Shown here: positions 26,418-35,366 of the stretch, piece by piece
Layout: the number at the start of each line of letters is the position of its first letter
How positions within the stretch are numbered: position 1 is the first letter of the stretch
Program-made: the position numbers and the translations under genes
The notes under the pieces: generated by a model
What the model saw: only the letters and a program-made list of their open reading frames with translations
What the model was told of the DNA's origin: nothing
Databases searched by the model: none
Assembly: GCF_021646545.1 (NCBI RefSeq)
Contig: NZ_JAKIRP010000021.1
Location: forward strand, 97,589 to 161,588
Length of the DNA: 64,000 bases
Direction: 5' to 3'
From: Chitinophaga filiformis
GTDB taxonomy: Bacteria > Bacteroidota > Bacteroidia > Chitinophagales > Chitinophagaceae

Positions 26418-26606
26418 TAGGGAGAGCGGAAGTAGCAGCGGTTTCAGATGGGAATGTCGGGCCTTCGGCTCTCCGGCGACACGACAAGTGCAGTTCAATC
26501 TAAATCCCAAATCCTATTCGCTTGACAGCGCCCAATAGCATTCCAGAGAGGCGCCGACCGGCATCCCATACTGAAGCCGGCTACTTAGCGTGAATAATAA
26601 AAACAG
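26418..26606. repeat. Direct repeat copy 1 containing palindromic element B
   Basis: About 189 bases, nearly identical to 26663-26852. Inside it 26426-26460 pairs with 26555-26589 (AAGTAGC plus CGGTTTCAG on the left, CTGAAGCCG plus GCTACTT on the right). The centre contains GGGCCTTCGGCTCTCCGGCG. No frame is convincing as protein. Confidence 0.7.
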
Positions 26607-26662
26607 TATTAAGAAAACCTCCGTCGCAATCGTCCTAACAAGCAGCTCCCCATATGCCATAG

Positions 26663-26852
26663 TAGGGAGAGCGGAAGTAGCAACGGTTTCAGATGGGAAT
26701 GTCGGGCCTTCGGCTCTCCGGCGACACGACAAGTGCAGTTCAATCTACATCCCAAATCCTATTCGCCCGACAGCGCCCAATAGCATTCCAGAGAGGCGCC
26801 GACCGGCATCCCATACTGAAACCGGGGTACTTAGCGTGAATAATAAAAACAG
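26663..26852. repeat. Direct repeat copy 2 containing palindromic element C
   Basis: The second copy of the 189-base unit. One stem position differs from copy 1: the pair GGTTTCAG/CTGAAGCC (a G-T type pair) has become GGTTTCAG/CTGAAACC, a full pair. A degenerate third end-piece (CAGCTACTT...TGAATAATGAAAA) follows at 26881-26908. Confidence 0.7.
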
Positions 26853-26932
26853 CATTGAGTGCACCGAGGGCAGACACTGAACCAGCTACTTCACATGAAT
26901 AATGAAAATGTTATCAAGTCAGAGGACGCTCG

Positions 26933-27394
26933 TCAATAATCCTGCACAAAAGTGATGGAAGTAATACTGAAGGGATTACCTTTCGCTACAAGATAAAGAT
27001 CGTGTATCCCATAGGAGTATTTGGGATTACCGGTTAACTTTAATGCATAGGTCGTATCTCCCGTAAAAGGGATCTTCAGCGTACCGATACGCCTGCTTTT
27101 CTTTCCTTTAGGACGGTCAATGCGAAATTCAAGACGGCCGTTCTTCTTATCCTTATTCTGGCAGAACACAACCACCTTAAACCCTATTTCCCCCATACCG
27201 AGATTCACCTGTCCGAAGCCCAGGTAACTTCCCGATTTCATTTTAAATTCTGTTTCAAAATTGCCTTTTTTCACCGGACCTGCCGGAGCTACTGTGCCCG
27301 CCGGAGGCGGTGCTGTAGACGGAGGTGCAGGCGCCGTCTGTCCCCGGGCGATGAGCTGCACAATAATGAAAAAAAGACATAGGATAGGCCTCAT
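26933..27394 (-). CDS. Small secreted protein with a CBM6-like domain
   Basis: A 153-residue protein with a signal peptide (to about residue 19, ARGQ), a Pro/Ala-rich linker (about 20-42) and a domain of about 110 residues. The domain ends RIGTLKIPFTGDTTY...YGIHDLYLVAKGNPFSITSITF, which resembles the end of family 6 carbohydrate-binding modules (GxHDLYLxFKG, then a strand). CBM6 domains are usually attached to enzymes; this one stands alone. The assignment is by motif resemblance only. It is isolated, beside the palindromic repeat block. Confidence 0.65.
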   Translation of the reverse strand: MRPILCLFFIIVQLIARGQTAPAPPSTAPPPAGTVAPAGPVKKGNFETEFKMKSGSYLGFGQVNLGMGEIGFKVVVFCQNKDKKNGRLEFRIDRPKGKKSRRIGTLKIPFTGDTTYALKLTGNPKYSYGIHDLYLVAKGNPFSITSITFVQDY

Positions 27395-27557
27395 AACAAA
27401 TATGGTAGGTCGGCGTCTTTTACAAGCAGCCCAACCAGTGTCTAAAATACTAATTAGGTCGAAAAATTACGCAAATTTATATTAAAAATTACAATAATAA
27501 TAAACTCTGATTCCCAATATGTTAAACGCGGGCTGTTTGCATAATGCTGGAAATAGT

Positions 27558-27580
27558 AATGGCCCCCCGGGGGAGCCATT
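27558..27580 (-). terminator. Hairpin terminator after the CheR-kinase gene
   Basis: AATGGC with CCCCC pairs with GGGGG and GCCATT around a minimal loop, 41 bases after the kinase stop on the minus strand. The T tract after it is poor. Confidence 0.6.
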
Positions 27581-27621
27581 TCTGTGGGTATATTACGCTG
27601 GAAAAGTTATTTTATTGTGTC

Positions 27622-30600
27622 TTACTGTTGTGTTTCAGGAATAATAACATGGAAAGAAGCTCCCTGGTGCTCCACCCCAAACGCCTGAATATCCCCGTTA
27701 TGGATATCCATGATCTTCCGGCAAAGCGCCAGACCAATACCTGTTCCTTCAAATTTCTCTTTCTGGTTCAGACGCTGGAATATGACAAACAGTTTATCCG
27801 CATAGACCTGGTTGAACCCAATGCCGTTATCGGCCACGACGATCCGGTAATAGGTAGGACCCTCGGACAGCGAAGGCAGGTCCTTTAATTCCGCATCCGA
27901 GATCTTATTGGCGGTGATGGTAACCCGGCTGTCGCCATCTGTGCCGGAAAATTTCAGGGCATTACCGATCAGGTTATAGAACAATTGGTTCATCTGTAAC
28001 GGCACTGCATCTATCACCGGCAGTTCGTTCACTTCTATTACTGCGTTCTTGTCTTTGATCAGCAGCTCGAAATCTTCTATGACGTTCGTCACGATCTGGT
28101 TGAGATCCACCGGCAGAAATGCATTCTCACCCAGTTCCAGCCGGGAATATGCGATCAGGTCACGGATCAGGTCAGACATGCGTATAGCCGATTGCTTTAC
28201 CTTGCGCAGGTAGAGCGCCGTATCAATCTTAGTGGTGCCGGGCTTCACGCTTTCCAGCATGTCGGCAAACAGGCGGATCTTACGTAATGGTTCCTGCAGA
28301 TCATGGGAAGTGATGAAAACGAACTGCTCCAGTTCATGGTTCCGCTTCGAGAGATTGGCATTGGCATCTTCGAGGGCAATGGTCCTTTCCCGCACCTTCC
28401 GCTCCAATGCATCTTCCACCATCTTCTGATCGTCAATATCTGTACAGGCACCAATAAAGCCCACAAATTCATCCTGTGAATTGAAGCGTGGTATACCTGA
28501 ACAGGCCAGCCAGTGGTAAGTACCGTCATGCCTTTTGAGGCGGAACTCTGCATAGAAATTCTTCCTGTCGCGGGAGGAGCGGCTGAAACTGATCTTCCAT
28601 TTATCGATATCCTCCGGGTGCATAATATCATACCACCCGCTATCCGTATTCTGGTAGAGCGAACGCCCTGTATATTTCTGCCAGGCCTTGTTAAAGAAAG
28701 AGAAGGAGCCGTCTTTTTCTGCAATCCAGATCATTGCTGGCGCCGTATCGGCAATCATACGGAAGTAGGCCTCACTTTGCTGCAGATTCAGCTGGGCCTG
28801 TTTTCTCTCGGTAATATCGAGCGCTACACCTATCACTCTTTTCGGCGTACCTTCTTCATCGTAGACACCCTGTCCGGTAGCCGCTATCCAGTGAATGGAA
28901 TTGTCCGGCCATTTAATACGGTATTCCTCCACATACAATACCCGGTTATTCAATGCATATTGAAACGATTCGTCTGCACGCTGCGCATCTTCCGGTAATA
29001 TCAGCGATAACAATTTCTCATAGGTCAGCTGTGTTTGTGAAGACAACCCGAAATTGCTTCTGAACTGTTCATTACAATGCATCATACCGGAAGACAGCTC
29101 CAGTTCCCAGGAACCCAGCCGTCCGGTCTGCAGGGCGAAGTTTAGTTTATTGTTCACTTCCTGCAGGTGCTTCTCAAACTGTTTGCTTTCTGTAATGTCC
29201 GTCACCACGCCCAGGATACGTACTGCCGTGCCATTCTCGTCGTAGAAGACCTGCGCCTTGCAGGATATCCAAACCACTTTATCTTCGGCAAGGTTAATGC
29301 GGAAGTCAAAATGGAGATATCCGTTGTCTTTACCTGCCAGGGCTGCAGCGATGCGCCCCCGTACACCCGGTGCATCCGCAGGGTGAATAGCTTTGATAAA
29401 GCTCTCAAATTCCAATGGTGTGGAAGATGTGATACCAAACAGCTCCCTGCTTCTGTCAGACAGTAACAGCTCTTGTGAAAGCGGGTTAAAATCCCAGGTA
29501 CCTGTCTTTGTCCCCTCCAGCGCCAGACGAAGCCTTTCCTCGTTGTTACGCACTATTTCCTGTTTGCGCGCAATGCGCTCCCTGGCTTCCCTTACCTCGG
29601 TGATGTCTTCTATGGCGATGAGGATCAGTTCTTCTTTCAGGTCCTGAGAAATAATTAACTGACCATTCATCTTAATGGTTCTCAGGCCATTGCCGGTAGC
29701 CTTGTATGTCAGTTCATAATTCGCGAAGGGTGTCCTGGAAGTCATCAGGTTCTCCATCAGCGAACGCAGCTCTGACGTGTTCCATTGCTTGTTGCCCAGT
29801 TCATACAGCAGTTTTCCTTCCGTCTCTTTCCTTTCCATTTTGAACGTACGATAGAAAGAAGCATTTGCGCTTACTACGCGGATATTTGTATCGAGGATCA
29901 GCAGGGATTCGTGTACAGTATTCACGATAGATTCGGCGTACAACCGGGCATTGTTCAGCTGATTATTTCTGTCAACCAGGTCATTGTTGCGGGTGCTGAG
30001 TTCATCATTGATCACCTGCAGCTCCTCCTGCGACACTTCCAGTTCCTCATTCAGACTTTTGAGCTCTTCATTGGCAGACTGCAATTCTTCGTTGGTAGCC
30101 TCATATGCTTCCGCAACCGCACGTAACTCTTCCTTATAGCGTTGCACTTCACGCTCCAGTTGCAGAATGCGCAGGTTCTTTTCGTCAGTCGTTTCCGGCA
30201 CATCAGGCTTCCTTGCCTGGAGCTCCCCGCTCAACTCCTGCTGTTGCTGCTGATTGAAGATCACCAGGTAGTAACTTTCATTCAGGTTGCTGATAGGTAC
30301 CACTTCGAATGAGACATGGAGTGTTGTATTACCCGTTGTGACGGTCAGTCCCTCTTTCCGTACATTCCTTTTGGCAGATTGCGCATGGCTGAGCGCACTC
30401 CGCAGACTATGTACGAGATCCCTGTGCGCAAGTTTGAGAATGTTCAGACTGGCTTTTCCAGGGCCATGTTCAAAAAACTGCATGGTAACACCTCTGAACT
30501 CAATAATATCGAACTTCTCATTGAGCAGCACAGCAGACGGTGCATACATCGAAAGTATAATACTGTCGGCCGCTTTCTGAGCATCAATATTCTCATCCCT

Positions 30601-31530
30601 CTCCTGATCAAAGCTTGGTGTCATATGCTTTATTTTTTTATTAGTCGGGAACGCATTCCTGAGCGTCCATTTATCTACATTCTTTTTCAGGTAGATCTTC
30701 GTTTTCTTCGATGGCATATCGAAGAGATCGGGAGATCTGTTGGTTTCGGATTTGCCCAGCCACAGAAAACCACGGTCTGTCAGCGCATAGTTGAATATGC
30801 TCAGCATTTTTTTCTGCAATACCGGTTGCATGTAAATAAGCACGTTACGACAACTGATCAGGTGCAGATTTGCAAACGGAGGATCTGTCAGCATATTATG
30901 GCAGGCAAATACGCATGCATCCCTGATGATGGCCGATATTTCGTAACCTTGTTCCCTTTCTGCAAAAAATTGCGCCAGCCGTGCTGCTGATATTCCCGCT
31001 ACCTGTGTCTTTGAATAAATGGCTTTACGTGCGGTAGCAATCACGGCTTCAGAAAGGTCTGTTGCAAAGATCTTCACCTTGTTGGAGAAGTGCTCATCTC
31101 CCATTAACTCATAAAGGCAGATAGCGATGGAATAGGCTTCTTCTCCTGTAGCGCATCCCGCTACCCATATACGCACCTGTTCTTCCTTTTCACGGGCCTG
31201 CTTTACTACCTGTGGCAGTACATACCGCAACAGGTATTCAAAGCTGCTTTCATCGCGAAAAAAGGAAGAGACGTGGATCAGCAGGTCCGCATAAACTATA
31301 TTTTGTTCATCTTCATTGTCTTTTATAAACGTAAGATACTCTTCAAAGCTCTGAACATTCACAAGCGACATTCTCCGTTGCAGCCTCCGGGTGATCGTGG
31401 AAAGCTTGTATTGGAGGAAGTCCACACCCGAAGATTCTGACAGGATCGCTAAAATACTTTTCAATGCGGCATTGGGTGCAGAACCAGATCGCCTCCTGTT
31501 CACCTCCCCTTCAGTATGTGTATCCGACAT
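27622..31530 (-). CDS. CheR methyltransferase-PAS-histidine kinase hybrid
   Basis: A 1302-residue cytoplasmic signalling protein. Residues about 20-285 are a CheR-type methyltransferase (SAM site VAGCATGEEAYSIAI, and DACVFACHNMLTDPPF, LISCRNVLIYM). About 447-523 is a coiled coil built of NEEL-type heptads (ATNEELQSANEELKSLNEEL). Four PAS domains follow at about 523-640, 665-790, 793-915 and 913-1040, then a HisKA domain with the phospho-His in SHDLQEP (about 1073) and a HATPase domain with DNGIGF and GTGIGLALCRKI. No receptor, CheA or CheW gene is near. The separate CheB gene is 78 bases upstream, so the two form one signalling unit that is usually found fused. Confidence 0.94.
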   Translation of the reverse strand: MSDTHTEGEVNRRRSGSAPNAALKSILAILSESSGVDFLQYKLSTITRRLQRRMSLVNVQSFEEYLTFIKDNEDEQNIVYADLLIHVSSFFRDESSFEYLLRYVLPQVVKQAREKEEQVRIWVAGCATGEEAYSIAICLYELMGDEHFSNKVKIFATDLSEAVIATARKAIYSKTQVAGISAARLAQFFAEREQGYEISAIIRDACVFACHNMLTDPPFANLHLISCRNVLIYMQPVLQKKMLSIFNYALTDRGFLWLGKSETNRSPDLFDMPSKKTKIYLKKNVDKWTLRNAFPTNKKIKHMTPSFDQERDENIDAQKAADSIILSMYAPSAVLLNEKFDIIEFRGVTMQFFEHGPGKASLNILKLAHRDLVHSLRSALSHAQSAKRNVRKEGLTVTTGNTTLHVSFEVVPISNLNESYYLVIFNQQQQQELSGELQARKPDVPETTDEKNLRILQLEREVQRYKEELRAVAEAYEATNEELQSANEELKSLNEELEVSQEELQVINDELSTRNNDLVDRNNQLNNARLYAESIVNTVHESLLILDTNIRVVSANASFYRTFKMERKETEGKLLYELGNKQWNTSELRSLMENLMTSRTPFANYELTYKATGNGLRTIKMNGQLIISQDLKEELILIAIEDITEVREARERIARKQEIVRNNEERLRLALEGTKTGTWDFNPLSQELLLSDRSRELFGITSSTPLEFESFIKAIHPADAPGVRGRIAAALAGKDNGYLHFDFRINLAEDKVVWISCKAQVFYDENGTAVRILGVVTDITESKQFEKHLQEVNNKLNFALQTGRLGSWELELSSGMMHCNEQFRSNFGLSSQTQLTYEKLLSLILPEDAQRADESFQYALNNRVLYVEEYRIKWPDNSIHWIAATGQGVYDEEGTPKRVIGVALDITERKQAQLNLQQSEAYFRMIADTAPAMIWIAEKDGSFSFFNKAWQKYTGRSLYQNTDSGWYDIMHPEDIDKWKISFSRSSRDRKNFYAEFRLKRHDGTYHWLACSGIPRFNSQDEFVGFIGACTDIDDQKMVEDALERKVRERTIALEDANANLSKRNHELEQFVFITSHDLQEPLRKIRLFADMLESVKPGTTKIDTALYLRKVKQSAIRMSDLIRDLIAYSRLELGENAFLPVDLNQIVTNVIEDFELLIKDKNAVIEVNELPVIDAVPLQMNQLFYNLIGNALKFSGTDGDSRVTITANKISDAELKDLPSLSEGPTYYRIVVADNGIGFNQVYADKLFVIFQRLNQKEKFEGTGIGLALCRKIMDIHNGDIQAFGVEHQGASFHVIIPETQQ

Positions 31531-31608
31531 GCAAACAGCTTTACTTAATCTCTGGTCTTTTCAACCAATACTTTAAAACAGCTAAAGATATGTAAAAAAC
31601 AAATCCGT

Positions 31609-32205
31609 TCAATTCACACTGGTATCCATTTTCAGGTGCCTTAACAGGAAACGCGCGATGTCTGCCGGTGGCAGGATCGCATGCGGATCGTCTTTAGTAA
31701 TGGCTGCCTGCGGCAGGATGTTAAAATCGGTCGTGTCCGGGTCCTGCACAATGACCAGTCCGTGATAATCTTCAATCACCTTAATACCTTCAATGCCATC
31801 GTTGCCCATACCTGACAGTATAACGCCAATACCATTTTCCCTGTAGGCTTTCGCCATGGATTTAAAAAAGATGTCGATCGACTTGTTAATGATCTCCCGG
31901 GAATAACGCCTCCGAACTTTGAGATAACCGTCCTCCACGATCATCATCCTGTCTTCAGCAAGTACATATATGTGGTCCGTCTCCAGCTTTATATCATCTT
32001 CCACCCGGTGTACCGGCATATTGGTAAACTTTTTTAAAATAGCGCTGAATCTGCTCTTATGTTCTCTGCCGAGGTGGGGAATTACGACAAAGGCAGCGCC
32101 TGTTTTTTCCACGACCTGTTGAAAAAACTCACATGCCGGTGTCAGTCCTCCGGCCGAACACCCGATTCCGATACAAAACAATGGCTCCTGCCTGGTTATA
32201 TTCAT
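31609..32205 (-). CDS. Stand-alone CheB-type methylesterase domain protein
   Basis: A 198-residue protein consisting only of a CheB catalytic domain; the receiver domain of classical CheB is absent. The catalytic triad is visible: S17 in GIGCSAGGL, H44 in VVIPHLGREHKS and the Asp in ILSGMGNDGIEG (about residue 137). CheB removes methyl groups from receptor glutamates, but in this kind of gene pair the real target is unknown. It lies 78 bases upstream of the CheR-PAS-kinase gene on the same strand. Confidence 0.92.
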   Translation of the reverse strand: MNITRQEPLFCIGIGCSAGGLTPACEFFQQVVEKTGAAFVVIPHLGREHKSRFSAILKKFTNMPVHRVEDDIKLETDHIYVLAEDRMMIVEDGYLKVRRRYSREIINKSIDIFFKSMAKAYRENGIGVILSGMGNDGIEGIKVIEDYHGLVIVQDPDTTDFNILPQAAITKDDPHAILPPADIARFLLRHLKMDTSVN

Positions 32206-32303
32206 AAGACATGATTTAAAATACGGATCATGTTAAAAAGCAACCTCGTCAAATATCAGGCCATGGAAATGCGTGGAATCGACCCGGAGAGCCCGATATA
32301 ATA

Positions 32304-32341
32304 GAAAAGGGATGATACACCGTAATGTACCATCCCTTTCT
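32304..32341 (-). terminator. Terminator after the scramblase-like gene
   Basis: Stem AAGGGATGATACA with TGTACCATCCCTT (one G-T pair), six-base loop, and a TTTT tract on the minus strand. It lies 13 bases after the stop at 32354. Confidence 0.8.
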
Positions 32342-32353
32342 TCATATCTTTTG

Positions 32354-32956
32354 TTACTTAGATTCCTTCAGCACCATATCAATAGTGATAGCGCCCGCTA
32401 CAATGGCCATCTTATTGACATCTTCAGGACACTCCTTTGCTATGGTAACACGGTATTTATCCGCAGTAGTGAACACTTCCTTGAAAGCGCCGGCCCATTT
32501 CTTACTGATAGCGCCCAATTCCCTGTCAGCGGAATCAACGATCTGGAAATTCCATGCTTTCCAGTCGCCCTTGATCTCAGCCAGTACAGCACCATTGGCA
32601 TCCAGGATGTGAAACAGCGGTTTCATAAACTTAAACTTCTGTTTGATACCACCCACTACAACACCGTTCATATCACGGATCTCGATCTTCGACATCCAGA
32701 ACGTCCAGCCGCGGTGAATAGAAGCCACCACCTGCTCATTTGCATCCGCAATGTTCAGTGTAAACGGGAACATTCTTTTATCGAGTAAAAGACGCAGGAA
32801 CTTGTGCCACAGCGGTACGACCTGACGGATGTTTCCGATCTGCTGACCGTCCTGGTTAAATACTTTATAAGCATTCGCAAATTTCAACAGGCCTACTTTC
32901 TCGTCTATAAAATAATCATCACAGTGAAAGAATTCGGGTAATTTCGTTTGTCCCAT
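32354..32956 (-). CDS. Scramblase/LURP-one-like protein
   Basis: A 200-residue soluble protein with repeated beta-strand units (AYKVFNQDGQQIGNIRQ, KIEIRDMNGVVVGGIKQKF, LFHILDANGAVLAEIKGDW, FQIVDSADRELGAISKKW), which is the tubby-like barrel of the phospholipid scramblase/LURP-one superfamily. The C-terminal segment VNKMAIVAGAITIDMVLKE matches the central hydrophobic helix of that fold. Bacterial members have no proven scramblase activity. A TATATTTG box on the minus strand (32989-32996) lies 32 bases upstream of the ATG. Confidence 0.82.
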   Translation of the reverse strand: MGQTKLPEFFHCDDYFIDEKVGLLKFANAYKVFNQDGQQIGNIRQVVPLWHKFLRLLLDKRMFPFTLNIADANEQVVASIHRGWTFWMSKIEIRDMNGVVVGGIKQKFKFMKPLFHILDANGAVLAEIKGDWKAWNFQIVDSADRELGAISKKWAGAFKEVFTTADKYRVTIAKECPEDVNKMAIVAGAITIDMVLKESK

Positions 32957-32988
32957 GAGGTTTTATCAAGTTGGTTATAGAATGGGCA

Positions 32989-32996
32989 CAAATATA
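32989..32996 (-). promoter_or_regulatory. Candidate -7 box for the scramblase-like gene
   Basis: TATATTTG on the minus strand, 32 bases upstream of the ATG at 32956. No TTTG at 19-21 bases was found. Confidence 0.35.
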
Positions 32997-33103
32997 TACA
33001 ACAATTCCTGAATATCAGGATGTTTTGTTATTTTTCCTTACTTATTTTATACAATAGCTGCAATCCCGTAACTTGCAGGGTATTGCCATTCATGTTAACG
33101 TAT

Positions 33104-33238
33104 ATGGAACAACAGTCTAAACCCGCTCCCAGGAAGAACTTTGTTAAATGGATCAAGCGTATCGGCTTCTGGGGTTTTATCTTCTTCCTCCTGAAAGGCC
33201 TTCTGTGGCTGGCTTTGGGTTACTATGTTTTTAAATAG
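33104..33238 (+). CDS. 44-residue single-helix membrane protein
   Basis: A very short protein beginning MEQQSKPAPRKNFVKWIKRI and ending with one membrane helix (FWGFIFFLLKGLLWLALGYYVF). Start MEQQ at 33104 is preferred because residues upstream in the same frame (from 33020) look like untranslated sequence. Short proteins with a basic KWIKRIGFWGF segment and one helix occur in other Bacteroidota, so I consider it real; function is unknown. It may sit in the inner membrane with the N-terminus inside. Confidence 0.6.
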   Translation: MEQQSKPAPRKNFVKWIKRIGFWGFIFFLLKGLLWLALGYYVFK

Positions 33239-33284
33239 GATATCCACCTGACAAGTATACCATCCGATCGGTATATGATAAGTC

Positions 33285-33466
33285 GCTACATGCCCCTACC
33301 ACATGACAGGTACAATCGAACAGCATACGGGATACCGCTACATGCCCATCCTGCCATATGGCGGTACAATTGAACAGCATATGGCATACTGCCAAATGCC
33401 CCGCTGCCACATGACAAGTACAACCGAACAGCATAGGACATACTGCTACATGAGGGGTACACTGAA
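33285..33466. repeat. Minisatellite of 52-54-bp units
   Basis: Three degenerate units at 33285-33336, 33337-33390 and 33391-33444, and a partial fourth from 33445. Each begins GCTACATGCCC-like and contains GTACAA(T/C)(C/T)GAACAGCAT. The fourth unit overlaps the last codons and stop of the CocE-type gene (33446). Minus-strand translation gives an 18-residue repeat (MLFxCTCHV...), but no start or signal supports a gene. Confidence 0.65.
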
Positions 33467-35167
33467 ATGAGACTCAGGATAAAACTTCAGTTCCTGCAGT
33501 AAGGTATCGAGCAAAGTCTGTTGGCTCACATCTTTTGCCGCACCGTAGTTCTTCTGCCAGTACAGGTTTGACGCCGGACTGATAGTCATTACAATACGGC
33601 TCCCCTTTTTCAATTGTTTACAGATCCAGTGGCTGTCATCCAGCGTGATATGATGTACTTCGTTTTGCTTCCAGTAAACAGGTTTTGTCTTATCGATACT
33701 TAAAGACAAGCGTTGTACAGTATGTGAAAGCGGCCATTTGTTTCCGTTGGCATCTATCTCCCACCAACTGATCATGATGTCTGCATCGGGTGTACCTGAA
33801 GACAACCAAAGGTTTGCAGTGATGGACCCATTGATGATCATATCTTCCTTTAAAGGCGGAGTGCTGAAAGTCAGCAGATATTTCTTCCTGAAAACCCCTT
33901 CTGTAATGATAGAACTGGCGCCGTCATAGATCACAATAGTATCATCAACAGGATCAGCAGCATCATAGGAGAATGTCAGCGGCCTCCCTCCTCTTTTCCT
34001 TGTGTGTAAGGTTTCTCCCGACTTAACAGGGAGATAGAAAGACAGCGTATCGCGGTTCATTTTTTCTATCGAAGGAAAGTAATGCCACTTGTTCTCTCCC
34101 ATTGCAAATACCGCGATCCTGTCCTGCAGGAAGGCCGGTTTCTTCCCTCCTTTCAGCGTATAATTAAACCAGTCCAGCACCAGCTGTTTCTGGTCTACCA
34201 TGGCAACCGTATCGATCTGGTACGGGGGAATGACATTCCTCCGTGGACCTCCCTGTCCGCCGGCGTGATCAAAAGGCCCGATGAAAAGGTAGTGCTGATT
34301 AACCCCTTCTTTCGGTCCGTATCGGTTATGCATGTTGTAATAGTGCATAGCACCCCGCTGGTCATCATCGAAATAACCGGTTGTGGTCAGGATGGGGATG
34401 CCGATCCGGGAGAACTCCTCCACTGTTGGCGTCATCCGCTGCCAGAAATCGTCATTGCCGGGATGGGTGATCCAGCGTTGAAACACCGTATCCGTTCCGT
34501 CTCCTTCCAGGGAATCCAGCTTATTAAAAGGCAGGCCCCGCAAGAGATATTCGGTGTTAAGGTCCTTCCATTTTTTTTCGTTCTGGAAGGTGGCCAGGTC
34601 CATGTAGTGATTGTTCCTCACCAGTTTCAGCCATTGCAGGCTGTAGGTAAGAAATATCCCGCCCGGATTAGGATAATCGATGCCCGGTCCTACTGCTACC
34701 TGCGGCACAATGGTCTTGAGGGCAGGATGTACTTTCTTCACCGTGGCCCATTGCGCAAATCCCAGGTAGGAACCTCCGTACATACCCACCTTGCCGTTAC
34801 ACCAGGCCTGTTTACTGATCCAGTCGATCACCTGGTAATTATCTGCCGCATCATTCTCCATAGGATAAAAACTACCCCCTGAACGGGCTTTCCCCCTGTT
34901 ATAGACAAAAACGCCTGCATAGCCGCTATCTGCCACGAACTGTGCCCGGGTGGTATCAGCAGCCATTGGATAACAACTAATCCTTAAAACAACCGGTAAA
35001 GGCCATTTAGCACCCTTCTGATACACCAGCATACAGCTCAGCATCGTACCATCCTTCAATGGTACCTGTAAACTACTGTCAGTGACATACTGTTTCGTTT
35101 GCGCGGAAAGTGGGCTACAAGGAAAGATAAAGAGGGCTAAGGAAATGAACAACAGACATTTACGCAT
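33446..35167 (-). CDS. Secreted CocE/NonD-type alpha/beta hydrolase
   Basis: A 573-residue protein starting at MRKCLLF (35167); 24 more open codons upstream are not needed. It has a signal peptide (to about residue 23, LSAQ), then an X-Pro dipeptidyl-peptidase (S15) type hydrolase domain with the nucleophile Ser in MYGGSYLGFAQWA, the family segment YNRGKARSGG, and FIGPFDHAGGQGG carrying the likely catalytic His. The C-terminal about 200 residues are the galactose-binding-like PepX_C domain (ADIMISWWEIDANGN). Such enzymes cut esters, amides or acyl groups; substrate unknown. It lies just downstream of the SusD/SusC set on the same strand but separated by long palindromes. Confidence 0.9.
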   Translation of the reverse strand: MRKCLLFISLALFIFPCSPLSAQTKQYVTDSSLQVPLKDGTMLSCMLVYQKGAKWPLPVVLRISCYPMAADTTRAQFVADSGYAGVFVYNRGKARSGGSFYPMENDAADNYQVIDWISKQAWCNGKVGMYGGSYLGFAQWATVKKVHPALKTIVPQVAVGPGIDYPNPGGIFLTYSLQWLKLVRNNHYMDLATFQNEKKWKDLNTEYLLRGLPFNKLDSLEGDGTDTVFQRWITHPGNDDFWQRMTPTVEEFSRIGIPILTTTGYFDDDQRGAMHYYNMHNRYGPKEGVNQHYLFIGPFDHAGGQGGPRRNVIPPYQIDTVAMVDQKQLVLDWFNYTLKGGKKPAFLQDRIAVFAMGENKWHYFPSIEKMNRDTLSFYLPVKSGETLHTRKRGGRPLTFSYDAADPVDDTIVIYDGASSIITEGVFRKKYLLTFSTPPLKEDMIINGSITANLWLSSGTPDADIMISWWEIDANGNKWPLSHTVQRLSLSIDKTKPVYWKQNEVHHITLDDSHWICKQLKKGSRIVMTISPASNLYWQKNYGAAKDVSQQTLLDTLLQELKFYPESHFSVPLM

Positions 35168-35366
35168 AGTTTCGATTTGGCTGATCAACAGGAGTAGGTT
35201 TATCTGCGATGAATATAGTGAAAAGATGATAAAAAGCAAGGGAGGTCTTTATGGCCGGTGGAAAAGGAACACTGAATGTACCATCAGCTGTAAAGTCAAT
35301 TCTGCACCTCCGCAATAAAACTGTAAAGTTTTTCTGTAGTAAACCATGCTGTTTAATGCCGTCTTG
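35168..35366. other. Leader of the CocE-type gene
   Basis: About 200 bases between the first palindrome and the CocE-type start. No TAnnTTTG box and no coding frame of worth is seen; a plus-strand frame at 35082-35318 overlaps the gene and lacks support. Confidence 0.3.

Noticed and set aside
33231..33434. Cys-rich minus-strand frame with an 18-residue repeat
   Set aside because: It coincides with the 52-54-bp minisatellite, whose unit length of 54 is a multiple of three, and no promoter or conserved start supports it.
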